Source: Ahrensia sp. | GTDB lineage: Bacteria; Pseudomonadota; Alphaproteobacteria; Rhizobiales; Rhizobiaceae | DNA length: 42,102 bases | Assembly (NCBI GenBank): GCA_002698425.1 | Contig: NZXU01000076.1 | Coordinates: 1 to 42,102 of the forward strand | Direction of reading: 5' to 3' | Part shown: positions 16,877 through 25,652 of the stretch, in pieces | Position numbering within the stretch: the stretch's first letter is position 1 | Layout: every line of letters starts with the position of its first letter | Translations under genes and position numbers: made by a program | Notes under the pieces: model-generated | Databases searched by the model: none | Told to the model about the DNA's origin: nothing | Seen by the model: only the letters and a program-made list of their open reading frames with translations

Positions 16877-17161
16877 ATGACCAACGAGACCCCCCTCTGG
16901 GAAGTATTCATCCGGCCGCGCAACGGCCTTGCCCACCGCCATTGCGGCTCGCTGCATGCGGCCGATGCGGAAATGGCGCTGCAGGCGGCGCGCGACGTCT
17001 ATACGCGGCGCGGCGAGGGCACATCCATCTGGGTCGTGCCGTCGGCGGAGATCACCGCGTCCGATCCGAAGGACAAGGACGAACTGTTCGAGCCGACCGC
17101 CGACAAGATCTACCGTCATCCGACCTTCTACGAGATCCCCGACGAAGTCGGGCATATGTGA
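16877..17161 (+). CDS. paaB: Phenylacetyl-CoA epoxidase subunit B
   Basis: A 94-residue subunit beginning MTNETPLWEVFIRPRNGLAHRHCGSLHAADAEMAL, the diagnostic PaaB N terminus, and ending ADKIYRHPTFYEIPDEVGHM. PaaB is a small bridging subunit without a cofactor. The start is the ATG at 16877; an in-frame GTG at 16868 overlaps the end of paaA and adds three residues of no conservation. It follows paaA by 5 bp. Confidence 0.97.
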   Translation: MTNETPLWEVFIRPRNGLAHRHCGSLHAADAEMALQAARDVYTRRGEGTSIWVVPSAEITASDPKDKDELFEPTADKIYRHPTFYEIPDEVGHM

Positions 17162-17177
17162 TCGGGGGAGCAGGACG

Positions 17178-17930
17178 ATGAAGGAGGAGCTTTTCGAGCT
17201 GCTGATCCGGCTCGGCGACGATCATCTGGTGCTCGGCCACCGCATCTCGGAATGGTGCGGCCACGCGCCGATGCTGGAGGAGGATCTGGCGCTGCCGAAC
17301 ATCGCGCTCGACCTGATCGGTCAGGCGCGGTCGCTTTACAGCTATGCCGGCGAGGTCGAGGGCAAGGGCCGCGACGAGGACCAGATCGCCTATGTCCGGC
17401 TTGAACGCGACTACCACAATCTGCTGTTGACCGAGCGGCCGAACGGCGATTTCGCCCACACGATCGTCCGCCAGCTGTTCTTCTCGGTCTTCATGCAGGC
17501 CTGGTGGCGCGAGGCGGTGAAATCGACCGACGAGACGCTGGCCGCCATCGCCGCCAAGGCCGTCAAGGAGGCGGCCTACCATGTGCGCCATGCCGCCGAA
17601 TGGACGATCCGTCTCGGCGACGGCACGGGGGAATCCGCGCGCCGCATGGAAGAGGCCATCTCGGCGCTCTGGCCCTATACCGGCGAGATGTTCGAGACCG
17701 ACACGGTGACCGACGCCCTCGCCGAAGCCGGCATTGCGCCGGATCCGGCGTCGCTGAAGGCTGAATGGGGCAAGGTCATCGCCGATGTCTTCGCCGAGGC
17801 GCTTCTCAGCGCTCCGGACGAAAGCTGGCAGCAGAGCGGCGGCCGCAAGGGACGCCATGGCGAGGAGATGGGCTTCCTGCTCGCCGACCTGCAATATATG
17901 CAGCGCGCCTATCCGGATATGACATGGTAG
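17178..17930 (+). CDS. paaC: Phenylacetyl-CoA epoxidase structural subunit C
   Basis: A 250-residue ferritin-like subunit that forms the heterodimer with PaaA but carries no di-iron site in characterised homologues. Recognisable segments are LGHRISEWCGHAPMLEEDLALPNIALDLIGQARSLY, QLFFSVFMQAWW, KEAAYHVRHAAEWTIRLGDGT and GRKGRHGEEMGFLLADLQYMQRAYP. The ATG at 17178 follows GGGGGAGCAGG and lies 16 bp after paaB. A longer in-frame reading back into paaB is not supported. Confidence 0.97.
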   Translation: MKEELFELLIRLGDDHLVLGHRISEWCGHAPMLEEDLALPNIALDLIGQARSLYSYAGEVEGKGRDEDQIAYVRLERDYHNLLLTERPNGDFAHTIVRQLFFSVFMQAWWREAVKSTDETLAAIAAKAVKEAAYHVRHAAEWTIRLGDGTGESARRMEEAISALWPYTGEMFETDTVTDALAEAGIAPDPASLKAEWGKVIADVFAEALLSAPDESWQQSGGRKGRHGEEMGFLLADLQYMQRAYPDMTW

Positions 17931-18433
17931 CCGAGGCCGCCATGGACCGCGCCGACTTGCAGGCGAGGGCATGGGACGCCGCGGCCTCCGTGCCCGATCC
18001 GGAAGTGCCCTGCGTGACGGTGGCCGACCTCGGCATTCTCCGCTCCGTCGACATCGACGCCGACGGGATCGCGGTCGCGAAGGTCACGCCGACCTATTCC
18101 GGCTGCCCGGCGACGCTGGCGATCGAACTGGCCGTCGAGACGGCGCTGCGTGAGGCAGGCTTCGAGACCCGCGTCGAGCGCGTCATGTCGCCGGCCTGGA
18201 CGACCGACTGGATCGGCGCTGAAGCGCGCGAGAAGCTGCGCGAATACGGCATCGCGCCGCCCGTCGAGGCGTCGGGATCGATCCGTTCGCTGTTCGGCGA
18301 GACCGAGGTGGCGTGTCCGCGCTGCGGCTCGACCGAGACCGCCCGCGTGTCCGAATTCGGCTCGACGCCCTGCAAGGCGCATTACCGGTGCGAGGCCTGC
18401 CTCGAACCTTTCGACTATTTCAAGTGCATCTGA
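17924..18433 (+). CDS. paaD: Phenylacetate degradation protein PaaD (DUF59 / zinc finger)
   Basis: A 169-residue protein needed for maturation of the PaaABC(E) epoxidase. Residues 20-100 are a DUF59/MIP18-type domain with SVPDPEVPCVTVADLGILR and PTYSGCPATLAIE. The C terminus carries a four-cysteine zinc-ribbon-like motif: CPRCGS, then CKAHYRCEAC. The ATG at 17924 overlaps the paaC stop by 7 bp; an ATG at 17942, with GAGG 5 bp upstream, is an equally possible start and would remove six residues. Confidence 0.94.
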   Translation: MVAEAAMDRADLQARAWDAAASVPDPEVPCVTVADLGILRSVDIDADGIAVAKVTPTYSGCPATLAIELAVETALREAGFETRVERVMSPAWTTDWIGAEAREKLREYGIAPPVEASGSIRSLFGETEVACPRCGSTETARVSEFGSTPCKAHYRCEACLEPFDYFKCI

Positions 18434-18446
18434 GAAGAGCTGGCTC

Positions 18447-19523
18447 ATGTCTCTGCAATTCCACGATCTTTCCGTTGCCGCCGTCACCCGCGAAACGCCG
18501 GATGCCGTCTGCATCGCCTTCGACGTGCCCGAGGATCTGCGCGGGCTGTTCCGCTACAGGCCGGGCCAGCACCTGACGCTGCGCGCGACGATCGGCGGCG
18601 AGGATGTGCGCCGCTCCTATTCGATCTGTTCGGGTCTGGGCGAGGGCCGCCTGCGCGTCGGCGTGAAGAAGGTCGATGGCGGCGTGTTCTCCGCCTTCGT
18701 CAATGACGGGCTCAATGCCGGCGACGTCATCCAGGTGATGCCCCCGCAAGGGCGTTTCGCGGTCGATGTCACGGAAGGCGCCGACCACAACTACCTGATG
18801 ATCGCGGCCGGCTCCGGCATCACGCCGGTCCTGTCGATCATCCGCTCGACGCTGGAAGGCGAGCCGGATAGCGAAGTGACGCTGGTCTACGGCAATCGCG
18901 AGACAGGCTCGATCATGTTCCGCGAGGAACTGGAGGATCTGAAGGACCGGTTTCTCGACCGGTTTCGCACGGTCCATATCCTCAGCCGCGAGACGCAGGA
19001 CGTGCCGCTGTTCAATGGCCGGATCGATGCGGCGCGGCTCGAGAAGCTGGCCAGCGCGGGCCTCATCCAGCCGGGCACGGCGGACGGCATCTATATTTGC
19101 GGGCCGGGCGAACTGATCGACGAGGCCGCGCAGGCGCTCGAAACGCTCGGCGCGGACAGGGCCCGAATCCATTTCGAGCGTTTCACCACGGACGGCAAGC
19201 CGCGCGTGGTCTCGAAGGCTGCGCAGGAAGCGGCGGCGAAAGGCGTTACTGTCGAGGTCGTTCTCGACGGCGTGTCGAAGAGTTTCGCCTATGACGATCC
19301 GTCGAAGCGCGTGGTCGACGCGGCGGCGGCCAAGGGGCTCGATCTGCCCTATTCATGCGCCGGCGGCATGTGCGCCACCTGCCGGTGCAAGGTTGTCGGA
19401 GGTTCCGCCGAGATGGATGTCAATTACGCGCTGGAGCCGTGGGAGACTGAAGCGGGCTATATTCTCGCCTGCCAGGCACGCCCGACAAGCGAGAAGCTGG
19501 TGCTCGATTTCGACGCCGTCTGA
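18447..19523 (+). CDS. paaE: Phenylacetyl-CoA epoxidase reductase PaaE
   Basis: The 358-residue NADPH-dependent iron-sulfur flavoprotein that feeds electrons to PaaABC. The N-terminal ferredoxin-reductase domain has FRYRPGQHLTLR and RRSYSICS (FAD binding), then MIAAGSGITPVLSIIRS and YICGPGELID (nucleotide binding). The C-terminal plant-type 2Fe-2S domain has Cys304, Cys309, Cys312 and Cys342 in CAGGMCATC plus ILACQA. The order reductase then ferredoxin matches the family. It starts 13 bp after paaD and is the last gene before the terminator at 19551. It is also a conceivable electron donor for the nearby P450, though that is only inference. Confidence 0.97.
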   Translation: MSLQFHDLSVAAVTRETPDAVCIAFDVPEDLRGLFRYRPGQHLTLRATIGGEDVRRSYSICSGLGEGRLRVGVKKVDGGVFSAFVNDGLNAGDVIQVMPPQGRFAVDVTEGADHNYLMIAAGSGITPVLSIIRSTLEGEPDSEVTLVYGNRETGSIMFREELEDLKDRFLDRFRTVHILSRETQDVPLFNGRIDAARLEKLASAGLIQPGTADGIYICGPGELIDEAAQALETLGADRARIHFERFTTDGKPRVVSKAAQEAAAKGVTVEVVLDGVSKSFAYDDPSKRVVDAAAAKGLDLPYSCAGGMCATCRCKVVGGSAEMDVNYALEPWETEAGYILACQARPTSEKLVLDFDAV

Positions 19524-19550
19524 CCGGGCAGGGACGTCGAAGGTGCATGC

Positions 19551-19576
19551 GGGCGGCCCTCAGGCCGCCCTTTTTT
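19551..19576 (+). terminator. Rho-independent terminator of paaABCDE
   Basis: An 8 bp perfect stem (GGGCGGCC and GGCCGCCC) with a CTCA loop is followed by TTTTTT at 19571-19576. It is oriented for paaE transcription, which ends 27 bp upstream. Its right part overlaps the last codons of the convergent minE (stop at 19560-19562), so the terminator sequence also encodes the C terminus of MinE. Confidence 0.88.
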
Positions 19577-19826
19577 GTCCCCGGTCGAAGGGAATCTGGA
19601 CATCGACCTCGAGCGTCGAGACATTCGCGCCGCGTTCCAGCTTCACATAGACCTTGTTGCTGTCGACCTTCACATGCTTGGAGATGACAGCGAGAATTTC
19701 ATCGCGGAGAAGGGCGACTAGATCGTTGCCGCCCACCGAAGCCCTCTCATGGGCGAGCAGCACCTGCAATCGCTCTCTCGCCGTCGAAGCCGACTTCGGC
19801 TTGACGAAAAAACGGAGGATATTCAT
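19560..19826 (-). CDS. minE: Cell division topological specificity factor MinE
   Basis: An 88-residue MinE. The N-terminal membrane-targeting helix is [29 protein letters not shown], and the C-terminal dimerisation part contains [28 protein letters not shown] and [12 protein letters not shown]. MinE stimulates the MinD ATPase and drives the pole-to-pole oscillation that places the division site. It overlaps minD by 4 bp. The last codons run into the paaE terminator hairpin. Confidence 0.97.
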   Translation of the reverse strand: MNILRFFVKPKSASTARERLQVLLAHERASVGGNDLVALLRDEILAVISKHVKVDSNKVYVKLERGANVSTLEVDVQIPFDRGQKRAA

Positions 19827-20638
19827 GCGGCCTTCCTTCCGAAGAACTTGCCGAAGAATCCGCGCCGGTCGGTCGGAATGGTGATCGGAACGGACTCGCC
19901 CGTCAGCCTGCGCGCGGCGGCGAAATAGGCCTGCGCCGTCTCGCTGTGCTTGTCGGCCAGCGTGACCGGCGTTCCGAGGTTGGAAGCGCGCAGCACGTCC
20001 GTGCTTTCCGGGATGATGCCGAGCAGCGGGATCGACAGGATCTCCAGGACGTCGTCGACCTGCAGCATGTCGCCCGATTCGGCGCGGGCCGGGTCGTAGC
20101 GGGTCAGGAGCAGGTGCTTTTCGACGCGCTCGCCGCGTTCGGCCCGGGCGGTCTTGGCGTCCAGAAGCCCGATGATGCGGTCGGAATCGCGCACCGAGGA
20201 GACTTCCGGGTTGGTGACGACGATGGCGACGTCGGCATGGCGCATCGCCATGGTCGGGCCGCGTTCGATGCCGGCCGGGCTGTCGCAGATAACCCAGTCG
20301 AAATTCTTCTTCAGCGAGTTGATCACCTGCTCGACGCCTTCCGGCGTCAGCTTGTCCTTGTCGCGGGTCTGCGAGGCCGGCAGCAGATAGAGGTTTTCGA
20401 GCCGCTTGTCGCGGATCAGCGCCTGCTGCAGCTTCGCTTCGCCGTGGATGACGTTGATCAGGTCGTAGACGACCCGCCGTTCGGCGCCCATGACGAGGTC
20501 GAGATTGCGCAGGCCGACGTCGAAATCCACGACCACGACCTTCTCGCCGCGGCTCGCCAGAGCCGCGCCAAGCGCCGCGGTTGTCGTTGTCTTGCCGACA
20601 CCGCCCTTGCCCGATGTTACGACGATCGCCTTTCCCAT
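19823..20638 (-). CDS. minD: Septum site-determining ATPase MinD
   Basis: A 271-residue deviant-Walker ParA-type ATPase. The phosphate loop is [16 protein letters not shown], followed by [19 protein letters not shown] and [14 protein letters not shown]. The C terminus [13 protein letters not shown] is the amphipathic membrane-targeting helix. MinD recruits MinC to the membrane. It is 35 bp downstream of minC and overlaps minE. Length and motifs are standard. Confidence 0.98.
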   Translation of the reverse strand: MGKAIVVTSGKGGVGKTTTTAALGAALASRGEKVVVVDFDVGLRNLDLVMGAERRVVYDLINVIHGEAKLQQALIRDKRLENLYLLPASQTRDKDKLTPEGVEQVINSLKKNFDWVICDSPAGIERGPTMAMRHADVAIVVTNPEVSSVRDSDRIIGLLDAKTARAERGERVEKHLLLTRYDPARAESGDMLQVDDVLEILSIPLLGIIPESTDVLRASNLGTPVTLADKHSETAQAYFAAARRLTGESVPITIPTDRRGFFGKFFGRKAA

Positions 20639-20673
20639 TGCCTGCTCTCCTTCATTCCGGTCGCGCTGCCGGA

Positions 20674-21408
20674 TCAGCCCAGTTTTTCAACCATCAAAAC
20701 GTCGTTCTTCAGCCAGAACTGCACGGACTTGCCGCGCAGTTCGGGTTCGAGATCCTCGGAGGTCTTGTAGAGCCCGGTGATCGCGACCAGTTCCGCTTCC
20801 AGCTTGGAGCAGAAGATGCGCGCCGAGGCGTCGCCCGCCGAACCGGCCACCGCGCGCCCGCGCAGCGTCCCGTAGATATGGATCGAGCCGCCCGCGACGA
20901 CTTCCGCGCCGGAGCCGACCGAACCGACCACCGTGATGTCACCCTCGAACATCAGCGACTGTCCGGAGCGCACCGGCTCGGTGACGATGATGGAGGGGAC
21001 CGTGCGTCCGGGTTTCCATTCGGGAGCCGCCGGCTTTGCCTGTGTGGCGGGTGAGGGCGATTCGGCCTGTATCTCCGACGGATCGATATCCGAAGCGGGG
21101 CGACCGCCGCTCATCGCCGGCGGCAGATCGACGGCGAGCTGAGACGGAGCCGCGCCCTCGATCCCCATGATTCGCACATCCCGGTCGCCGAGCCGGCTGA
21201 CAAGGTCGCGGACCTGTTCGCGGTCGATGTCGAGGCCGGTAATGTCGAGGATAATCGGGCGTTTGAGGAAATAACCGGCCGACCGGGCGGCGAGATCGTC
21301 GAGGCGCCGCAGCCAGTCGTCGAAAGGCAGTTCCGGCGACAGTACCAGCGCGAGGATGGAGCGGCCCTTGAGGCGAATTGGTTTTTCGGCGGTCAGCGCA
21401 TCGGACAT
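20674..21408 (-). CDS. minC: Septum site-determining protein MinC
   Basis: A 244-residue inhibitor of FtsZ assembly. The N-terminal domain (1-105) includes IRLKGRSILALVLSPELPFDDWLRRLDDL. A proline/serine-rich linker (about 115-145) precedes the beta-helical C-terminal domain with SGQSLMFEGDITVVGSVGSGAEVVAGGSIHIYGTLRGRAVAG, the MinD-binding signature. It is the first gene of minCDE and faces hmgA across about 200 bp. Confidence 0.96.
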   Translation of the reverse strand: MSDALTAEKPIRLKGRSILALVLSPELPFDDWLRRLDDLAARSAGYFLKRPIILDITGLDIDREQVRDLVSRLGDRDVRIMGIEGAAPSQLAVDLPPAMSGGRPASDIDPSEIQAESPSPATQAKPAAPEWKPGRTVPSIIVTEPVRSGQSLMFEGDITVVGSVGSGAEVVAGGSIHIYGTLRGRAVAGSAGDASARIFCSKLEAELVAITGLYKTSEDLEPELRGKSVQFWLKNDVLMVEKLG

Positions 21409-21548
21409 GGTTAATTTTCCGTTGTCGAAAGGACTACGTTAAACAAGGTTAACGAATGGTTATTTCGCGAGCCTTGCGGGAAGATTGTGAAAACGGCGGG
21501 CTTCGCGGAAAGCGTGCTTGATTATTTCGGCGTGGAAAGCCGCCGTTG

Positions 21549-21568
21549 ATAGTTACATACGCAACCAT
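21549..21568 (+). promoter_or_regulatory. Candidate MarR-type operator ahead of hmgA
   Basis: ATAGTTACATACGCAACCAT is an imperfect 20 bp palindrome. Fourteen of 20 positions are self-complementary and every mismatch is a transition, so the purine/pyrimidine pattern is fully symmetric. It ends 41 bp before the hmgA ATG. It resembles the ATAGTTGCATATGCAACTAT class bound by MarR-family regulators such as HmgR; no such regulator gene is in the window. The remainder of the minC-hmgA gap shows nothing else I recognise. Confidence 0.45.
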
Positions 21569-21609
21569 TACCTTCGCGGCCAATCCAGAACATTGGCGAG
21601 GAGGACCCC

Positions 21610-22965
21610 ATGCTCGACAAGACCCCTACCACCGTGACCGGCCGCAGCGTGACGGCGAACGACCTGCAATACATGCCGGGTTTCGGCAACGACTTCGAGA
21701 CCGAGGCGCTGCCCGACGCGCTGCCGCAGGGCATGAACAGCCCGCAGAAATGCAATTACGGGCTTTACGGCGAACAGCTGTCCGGCACCGCCTTCACTGC
21801 GCCGAGCCACCAGAACGAGCGGACATGGTGCTACCGCATCCGCCCGTCGGTGAAGCATTCCGGCCGCTACGAGAAGATCGATCTGCCCTACTGGAAGTCG
21901 GCGCCGCATGTGAACCCGGACGTCATCTCGCTCGGCCAGTATCGCTGGGATCCGGTGCCGACGAGCGACGAGCCGCTGACATGGCTGACCGGCATGCGCA
22001 CCATGACGACGGCGGGCGACGTCAACACGCAGGTCGGCATGGCGAGCCATATCTATCTCGTCACCGAGAGCATGGTGGACGATTATTTCTACTCCGCCGA
22101 TTCCGAGCTGCTGGTCGTCCCGCAGGAAGGCAAGCTGCGCTTCTACACCGAGCTCGGCGTCATTGAGCTGGAGCCGAAGGAGATCGCGGTCATCCCGCGC
22201 GGCCTCGTCTACCGGGTCGAACTGGTCGACGGGCCGGCGCGCGGCTTCGTCTGCGAGAATTACGGCCAGAAGTTCGAGCTGCCGGGCAGGGGGCCGATCG
22301 GCGCCAACTGCATGGCCAATCGTCGCGACTTCAAGACGCCGGTGGCCTGGTTCGAGGACCGCGAGGTGCCCTCGACCGTCACGATCAAGTGGTGCGGCCA
22401 GTTCCACGAAACGAAGATCGGCCATTCGCCGCTCGACGTCGTCGCCTGGCACGGCAATTACGCGCCGGTGAAATACGACATGCGCAATTACTGCCCGATC
22501 GGCTCGATCCTGTTCGACCATCCGGACCCGTCGATCTTCACCGTGCTGACCGCGCCGTCCGGCGTGCCGGGCACCGCCAATATCGACTTCGTCCTGTTCC
22601 GCGAGCGCTGGATGGTGATGGAGGACACGTTCCGTCCGCCCTGGTACCACAAGAACATCATGTCGGAGCTGATGGGCAACATCTACGGCCAGTACGACGC
22701 CAAGCCGCAGGGATTTGTGCCGGGCGGCGTCAGCCTGCACAACATGATGCTGCCGCACGGACCGGACCGCGACGCCTTCGACAAGGCGTCGAACACCGAG
22801 TTGAAGCCGGAAAAGCTCGACAACACGATGAGCTTCATGTTCGAGACCCGCTTCCCGCAGCACCTGACCGAATTCGCCGCGAAGGAAGCGCCCTTGCAGG
22901 ACACCTATATCGACTGCTGGGACACGCTCGAAAAGAAGTTCGACGGCACGCCGGGCAAGAAGTGA
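21610..22965 (+). CDS. hmgA: Homogentisate 1,2-dioxygenase
   Basis: A 451-residue iron(II) ring-cleavage enzyme converting homogentisate to maleylacetoacetate in tyrosine/phenylalanine catabolism. It has [19 protein letters not shown] near the start, typical of the family. The metal triad is His347 and Glu353 ([11 protein letters not shown]) and His383 (LPHGPD); the spacing of 6 and 30 residues equals that of the human enzyme. GAGGAGG precedes the ATG at 21610. The usual partner genes for fumarylacetoacetate hydrolase and maleylacetoacetate isomerase are not next to it; a flavin monooxygenase follows instead. Confidence 0.97.
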   Translation: MLDKTPTTVTGRSVTANDLQYMPGFGNDFETEALPDALPQGMNSPQKCNYGLYGEQLSGTAFTAPSHQNERTWCYRIRPSVKHSGRYEKIDLPYWKSAPHVNPDVISLGQYRWDPVPTSDEPLTWLTGMRTMTTAGDVNTQVGMASHIYLVTESMVDDYFYSADSELLVVPQEGKLRFYTELGVIELEPKEIAVIPRGLVYRVELVDGPARGFVCENYGQKFELPGRGPIGANCMANRRDFKTPVAWFEDREVPSTVTIKWCGQFHETKIGHSPLDVVAWHGNYAPVKYDMRNYCPIGSILFDHPDPSIFTVLTAPSGVPGTANIDFVLFRERWMVMEDTFRPPWYHKNIMSELMGNIYGQYDAKPQGFVPGGVSLHNMMLPHGPDRDAFDKASNTELKPEKLDNTMSFMFETRFPQHLTEFAAKEAPLQDTYIDCWDTLEKKFDGTPGKK

Positions 22966-23037
22966 CGGCGTCGGAAAGCTGAACGGTGTGTGCATCTTGC
23001 TGCACGGTCGAGCGCACACCTAGATAACGGGCGAAAA

Positions 23038-23067
23038 GGGCGGGTTGCCGGTGTCCGGCTCCCGCCC
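23038..23067 (+). other. Strong nested hairpin between hmgA and the flavin monooxygenase
   Basis: GGGCGGG (23038-23044) pairs with CCCGCCC (23061-23067), and inside them GCCGG and CCGGC pair around a TGT loop. The hairpin has 12 base pairs interrupted by a 2x1 internal loop. No T-tract follows, so it is not a textbook terminator. It ends 20 bp before the next ATG and could limit read-through from hmgA or influence translation. Confidence 0.5.
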
Positions 23068-23087
23068 CGCAAACGGAGTTTCGCCCG

Positions 23088-24110
23088 ATGAAATCAATCG
23101 GCTTTCTTTCCTTCGGCCACTGGTCGCCCGACAGCGGCGCGCCGGTCAAAACCGCATCCGATTCCCTGCTGCAATCGATCGAGCTGGCGGTGGCCGTCGA
23201 GGAACTCGGGCTCGACGGAGCCTATTTCCGCGTCCACCATTTCGCCCGCCAGCTCGGCTCGCCCTTTCCGCTGCTTGCCGCCATCGGCGCGCGCACGTCG
23301 AAGATCGAGATCGGCACCGGCGTCATCGACATGCGCTACGAGAACCCGCTCTACATGGTCGAGGATGCGGGCGCGGCGGACCTGATCGCCGGCGGACGGC
23401 TGCAGCTCGGCATCAGCCGCGGCTCGCCCGAGCAGGTGGTCGATGGCTGGCGCTATTTCGGCTACGAGCCCGCCGAGGGCGAAACCCATGCCGAGATGGC
23501 GCGCCGCCATGCGGAGGTCTTCCTGCAACTGCTGGACGGCAAGGGCTTCGCGCAGCCGAACCCGCGTCCGATGTTCCCGAACCCGCCGGGCATGCTGCGT
23601 CTGGAGCCGCATTCGGAAGGGCTGAAGGAGCGGATCTGGTGGGGCGCGGCCTCGAACGCGACCGCCGAGTGGGCCGCCAAGCTCGGCATGAACCTGCAGA
23701 GTTCAACGTTGAAGACCGACGAGACCGGCGAGCCCTTCCACATCCAGCAGGCAAAGCAGATCCGCGCCTATCGCGCGGCCTGGAAGGAGGCCGGCCATGC
23801 GCGTACGCCGCGCGTTTCGGTCAGTCGTTCGATCTTCGCGCTGATGAACGACACGGACCGCATGTATTTCGGCCGCGGCGGCAAGGACAGCGACCAGATC
23901 GGCTATATCGACGAGAACATGCGCGCGATCTTCGGCCGCTCCTATGCCGACGAGCCGGACCGGCTGGTCGAGCAGTTGAAGGGCGACGAGGGGATCGCGG
24001 AGGCGGATACGCTGCTGCTTACCGTGCCGAACACGCTTGGCGTCGACTATAACGCCCATGTCATCGAGGCGATCCTGACCCACGTCGCTCCCGCGCTCGG
24101 CTGGCGCTGA
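23088..24110 (+). CDS. LLM-class flavin-dependent oxidoreductase
   Basis: A 340-residue bacterial-luciferase-like TIM-barrel monooxygenase. Family features are MKSIGFLSFGHW at strand 1, ELAVAVEELGLDGAYFRVHHFARQLGSPFPLLAAIGART in the flavin-binding region, and ADLIAGGRLQLGISRGSPEQVVDG, the LLM signature. GLKERIWWGAASNATAEWAAKLGMN follows. Such enzymes use reduced FMN and oxygen to oxidise varied substrates. It follows hmgA by 122 bp on the same strand, so a role in aromatic metabolism is possible but unproven. GGAG lies 10 bp upstream of the ATG. Confidence 0.92.
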   Translation: MKSIGFLSFGHWSPDSGAPVKTASDSLLQSIELAVAVEELGLDGAYFRVHHFARQLGSPFPLLAAIGARTSKIEIGTGVIDMRYENPLYMVEDAGAADLIAGGRLQLGISRGSPEQVVDGWRYFGYEPAEGETHAEMARRHAEVFLQLLDGKGFAQPNPRPMFPNPPGMLRLEPHSEGLKERIWWGAASNATAEWAAKLGMNLQSSTLKTDETGEPFHIQQAKQIRAYRAAWKEAGHARTPRVSVSRSIFALMNDTDRMYFGRGGKDSDQIGYIDENMRAIFGRSYADEPDRLVEQLKGDEGIAEADTLLLTVPNTLGVDYNAHVIEAILTHVAPALGWR

Positions 24111-24122
24111 GAGAGGGGCGGG

Positions 24123-25361
24123 CTATCCGGCCTTCTGGCCGGGCCTGGTCCTTCCGTCGGTCGTGATAAGCGAACCGAAGGCGACACGATTGCGGCCGGC
24201 GGCCTTGGCGTCATAGAGCGCCCTGTCGGCCGCGGCCATCAGTTCCTTGACCGTGGTTTGACGGGACGGCAGCGACGCAGAGGCGCCAATGCTGACGGTG
24301 ACGCACCGGCCGGGATCGAAGGCCGGGTGTTTCAGGTCAAGGCGCTCGATCGCCTCGCGCAGGTTCTCGGCGACCTGCATGGCCGGTTCCGGCTCAAGAC
24401 CGGTCAGGATGGCCGTGAATTCCTCGCCGCCGAAGCGCGCCACATAATGCCCGTTCCTCCCGGCCTCTTCATGCATCGCGGCGGCGATGGCCTTCAGGCA
24501 CCTGTCGCCTTCGTCGTGGCCCGCCGTGTCGTTGAAACTCTTGAAGTGATCGATGTCGATCATGAGGATGGCGAGCCAGTCGTTGCTTTCCGCTGCGAGC
24601 CGCCATTTCGCCTCCAGTTGCTGGGACAAATGCCTGCGGTTAGGCAGTTCGGTCAGCGGGTCTGTCTCGGCGAGTTCGGCGAGCGCCGACGACAGGGCGA
24701 CGAGATGCTGTGACTTGATCTCGTCCTGCCGGCTGAGAAGGAAGGTGTTGCGCAGATCTCTTTCGCTCCGGAAGCGGACGAACAGCGATATCAGCGATGC
24801 GGAGGCGACGAATCCGCACATGCCGAGCGTGCCTGGCGTCACGGCGCCGACGGTCGCGAGCAGCACGAAGAGCGAGGCGATGGATCCGAGCGTGGCGGCG
24901 AGCGCCTGGCGAAACGACATCGGCACGACAAGATTGCTGAAGATCAGCAGCAGCGCCGTCGACATCAGATATTTCGCCCCGTCCGCCGGCGGGGCATGGA
25001 AGCCGATGAAGATGACCGCCGAGGCGAAGCCGAACAGGGGAACTGTCATGGCGGCGCTGTGAAGCCGCGCCGGCCCGCGCAGCAGGACGAGGATCGCCGC
25101 GACGTAGAGCGGGACGACGACGCCCAGCCTTGTCTGGAGCCCCAATTTGAAGACGCCGGCAAAATGATCGAGCGGCAGGCATGCCAGATTGGTCAGCACG
25201 GCAATGAACTGCCAGCGGATTTTCGCCGAAAACCTGCCGGCGCAGGTTTTGTTGTCGAACTCCGCTTCCATCTCAGGCGAGAGCGCGATCCGGGAACGCG
25301 GCCGCGCGAGGTCGCGGCCGATGGCCTCGATCTTGTCTGCGGGTGTCGTCAGATCTTGCAT
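24123..25361 (-). CDS. Membrane-bound GGDEF diguanylate cyclase
   Basis: About 412 residues from the ATG at 25361; a GTG at 25406 would add 15. Roughly six hydrophobic segments lie between residues 48 and 196, followed by a short helical linker and a GGDEF domain from about 230. DPLTELPNRRHL opens the domain, MIDIDHFKSFNDTAGHDEGD holds the metal and substrate residues, and the active site is GGEEF (311-315), so it is predicted to make cyclic di-GMP. The product-inhibition motif RxxD is degenerate (RNGH at 302-305), which suggests weak feedback. No phosphodiesterase adjoins it. The ribosome site is weak, so the start is uncertain. Confidence 0.92.
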   Translation of the reverse strand: MQDLTTPADKIEAIGRDLARPRSRIALSPEMEAEFDNKTCAGRFSAKIRWQFIAVLTNLACLPLDHFAGVFKLGLQTRLGVVVPLYVAAILVLLRGPARLHSAAMTVPLFGFASAVIFIGFHAPPADGAKYLMSTALLLIFSNLVVPMSFRQALAATLGSIASLFVLLATVGAVTPGTLGMCGFVASASLISLFVRFRSERDLRNTFLLSRQDEIKSQHLVALSSALAELAETDPLTELPNRRHLSQQLEAKWRLAAESNDWLAILMIDIDHFKSFNDTAGHDEGDRCLKAIAAAMHEEAGRNGHYVARFGGEEFTAILTGLEPEPAMQVAENLREAIERLDLKHPAFDPGRCVTVSIGASASLPSRQTTVKELMAAADRALYDAKAAGRNRVAFGSLITTDGRTRPGQKAG

Positions 25362-25652
25362 CGCGCTTGCTTCAGCCTGCGGTTGTGAACGAATTCTTGT
25401 CCGCACCGCGTTAATTCGCGGTGAAGATAAGCTTGGCGAGCGCTTTGCGATCAGGCGGCTTCGGCCATGCGCGCATCGGCTTGGAGCCAGTCCGGGAACA
25501 CTCTGAACTTGCGCGAGCCGCGCTGCCCGGGGCGTGTCACCGCGTGATAGGCGGCGGCTGCCGGGACCGGCGTACAGCCCGGTCTTCGGATAAATACGTT
25601 GACCTCAAACTAATTTTTGCTAGGCTTTTTGACGTTGGAAGGAGCCATGCCC

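Noticed and set aside
24127..24142. CCGGCC-TTCT-GGCCGG hairpin at the 3' end of the diguanylate cyclase gene as a terminator
   Set aside because: The stem is only six base pairs and neither side has a T-tract; it lies within coding sequence of the cyclase.
25451..25540. Possible micro-ORF on the minus strand (GTG start, ending RKFRVFPDWLQADARMAEAA)
   Set aside because: It would be 29 residues, with no ribosome site and no recognisable family. The peptide looks more protein-like than its surroundings and may be a relic, but one short frame is not enough to call a gene.
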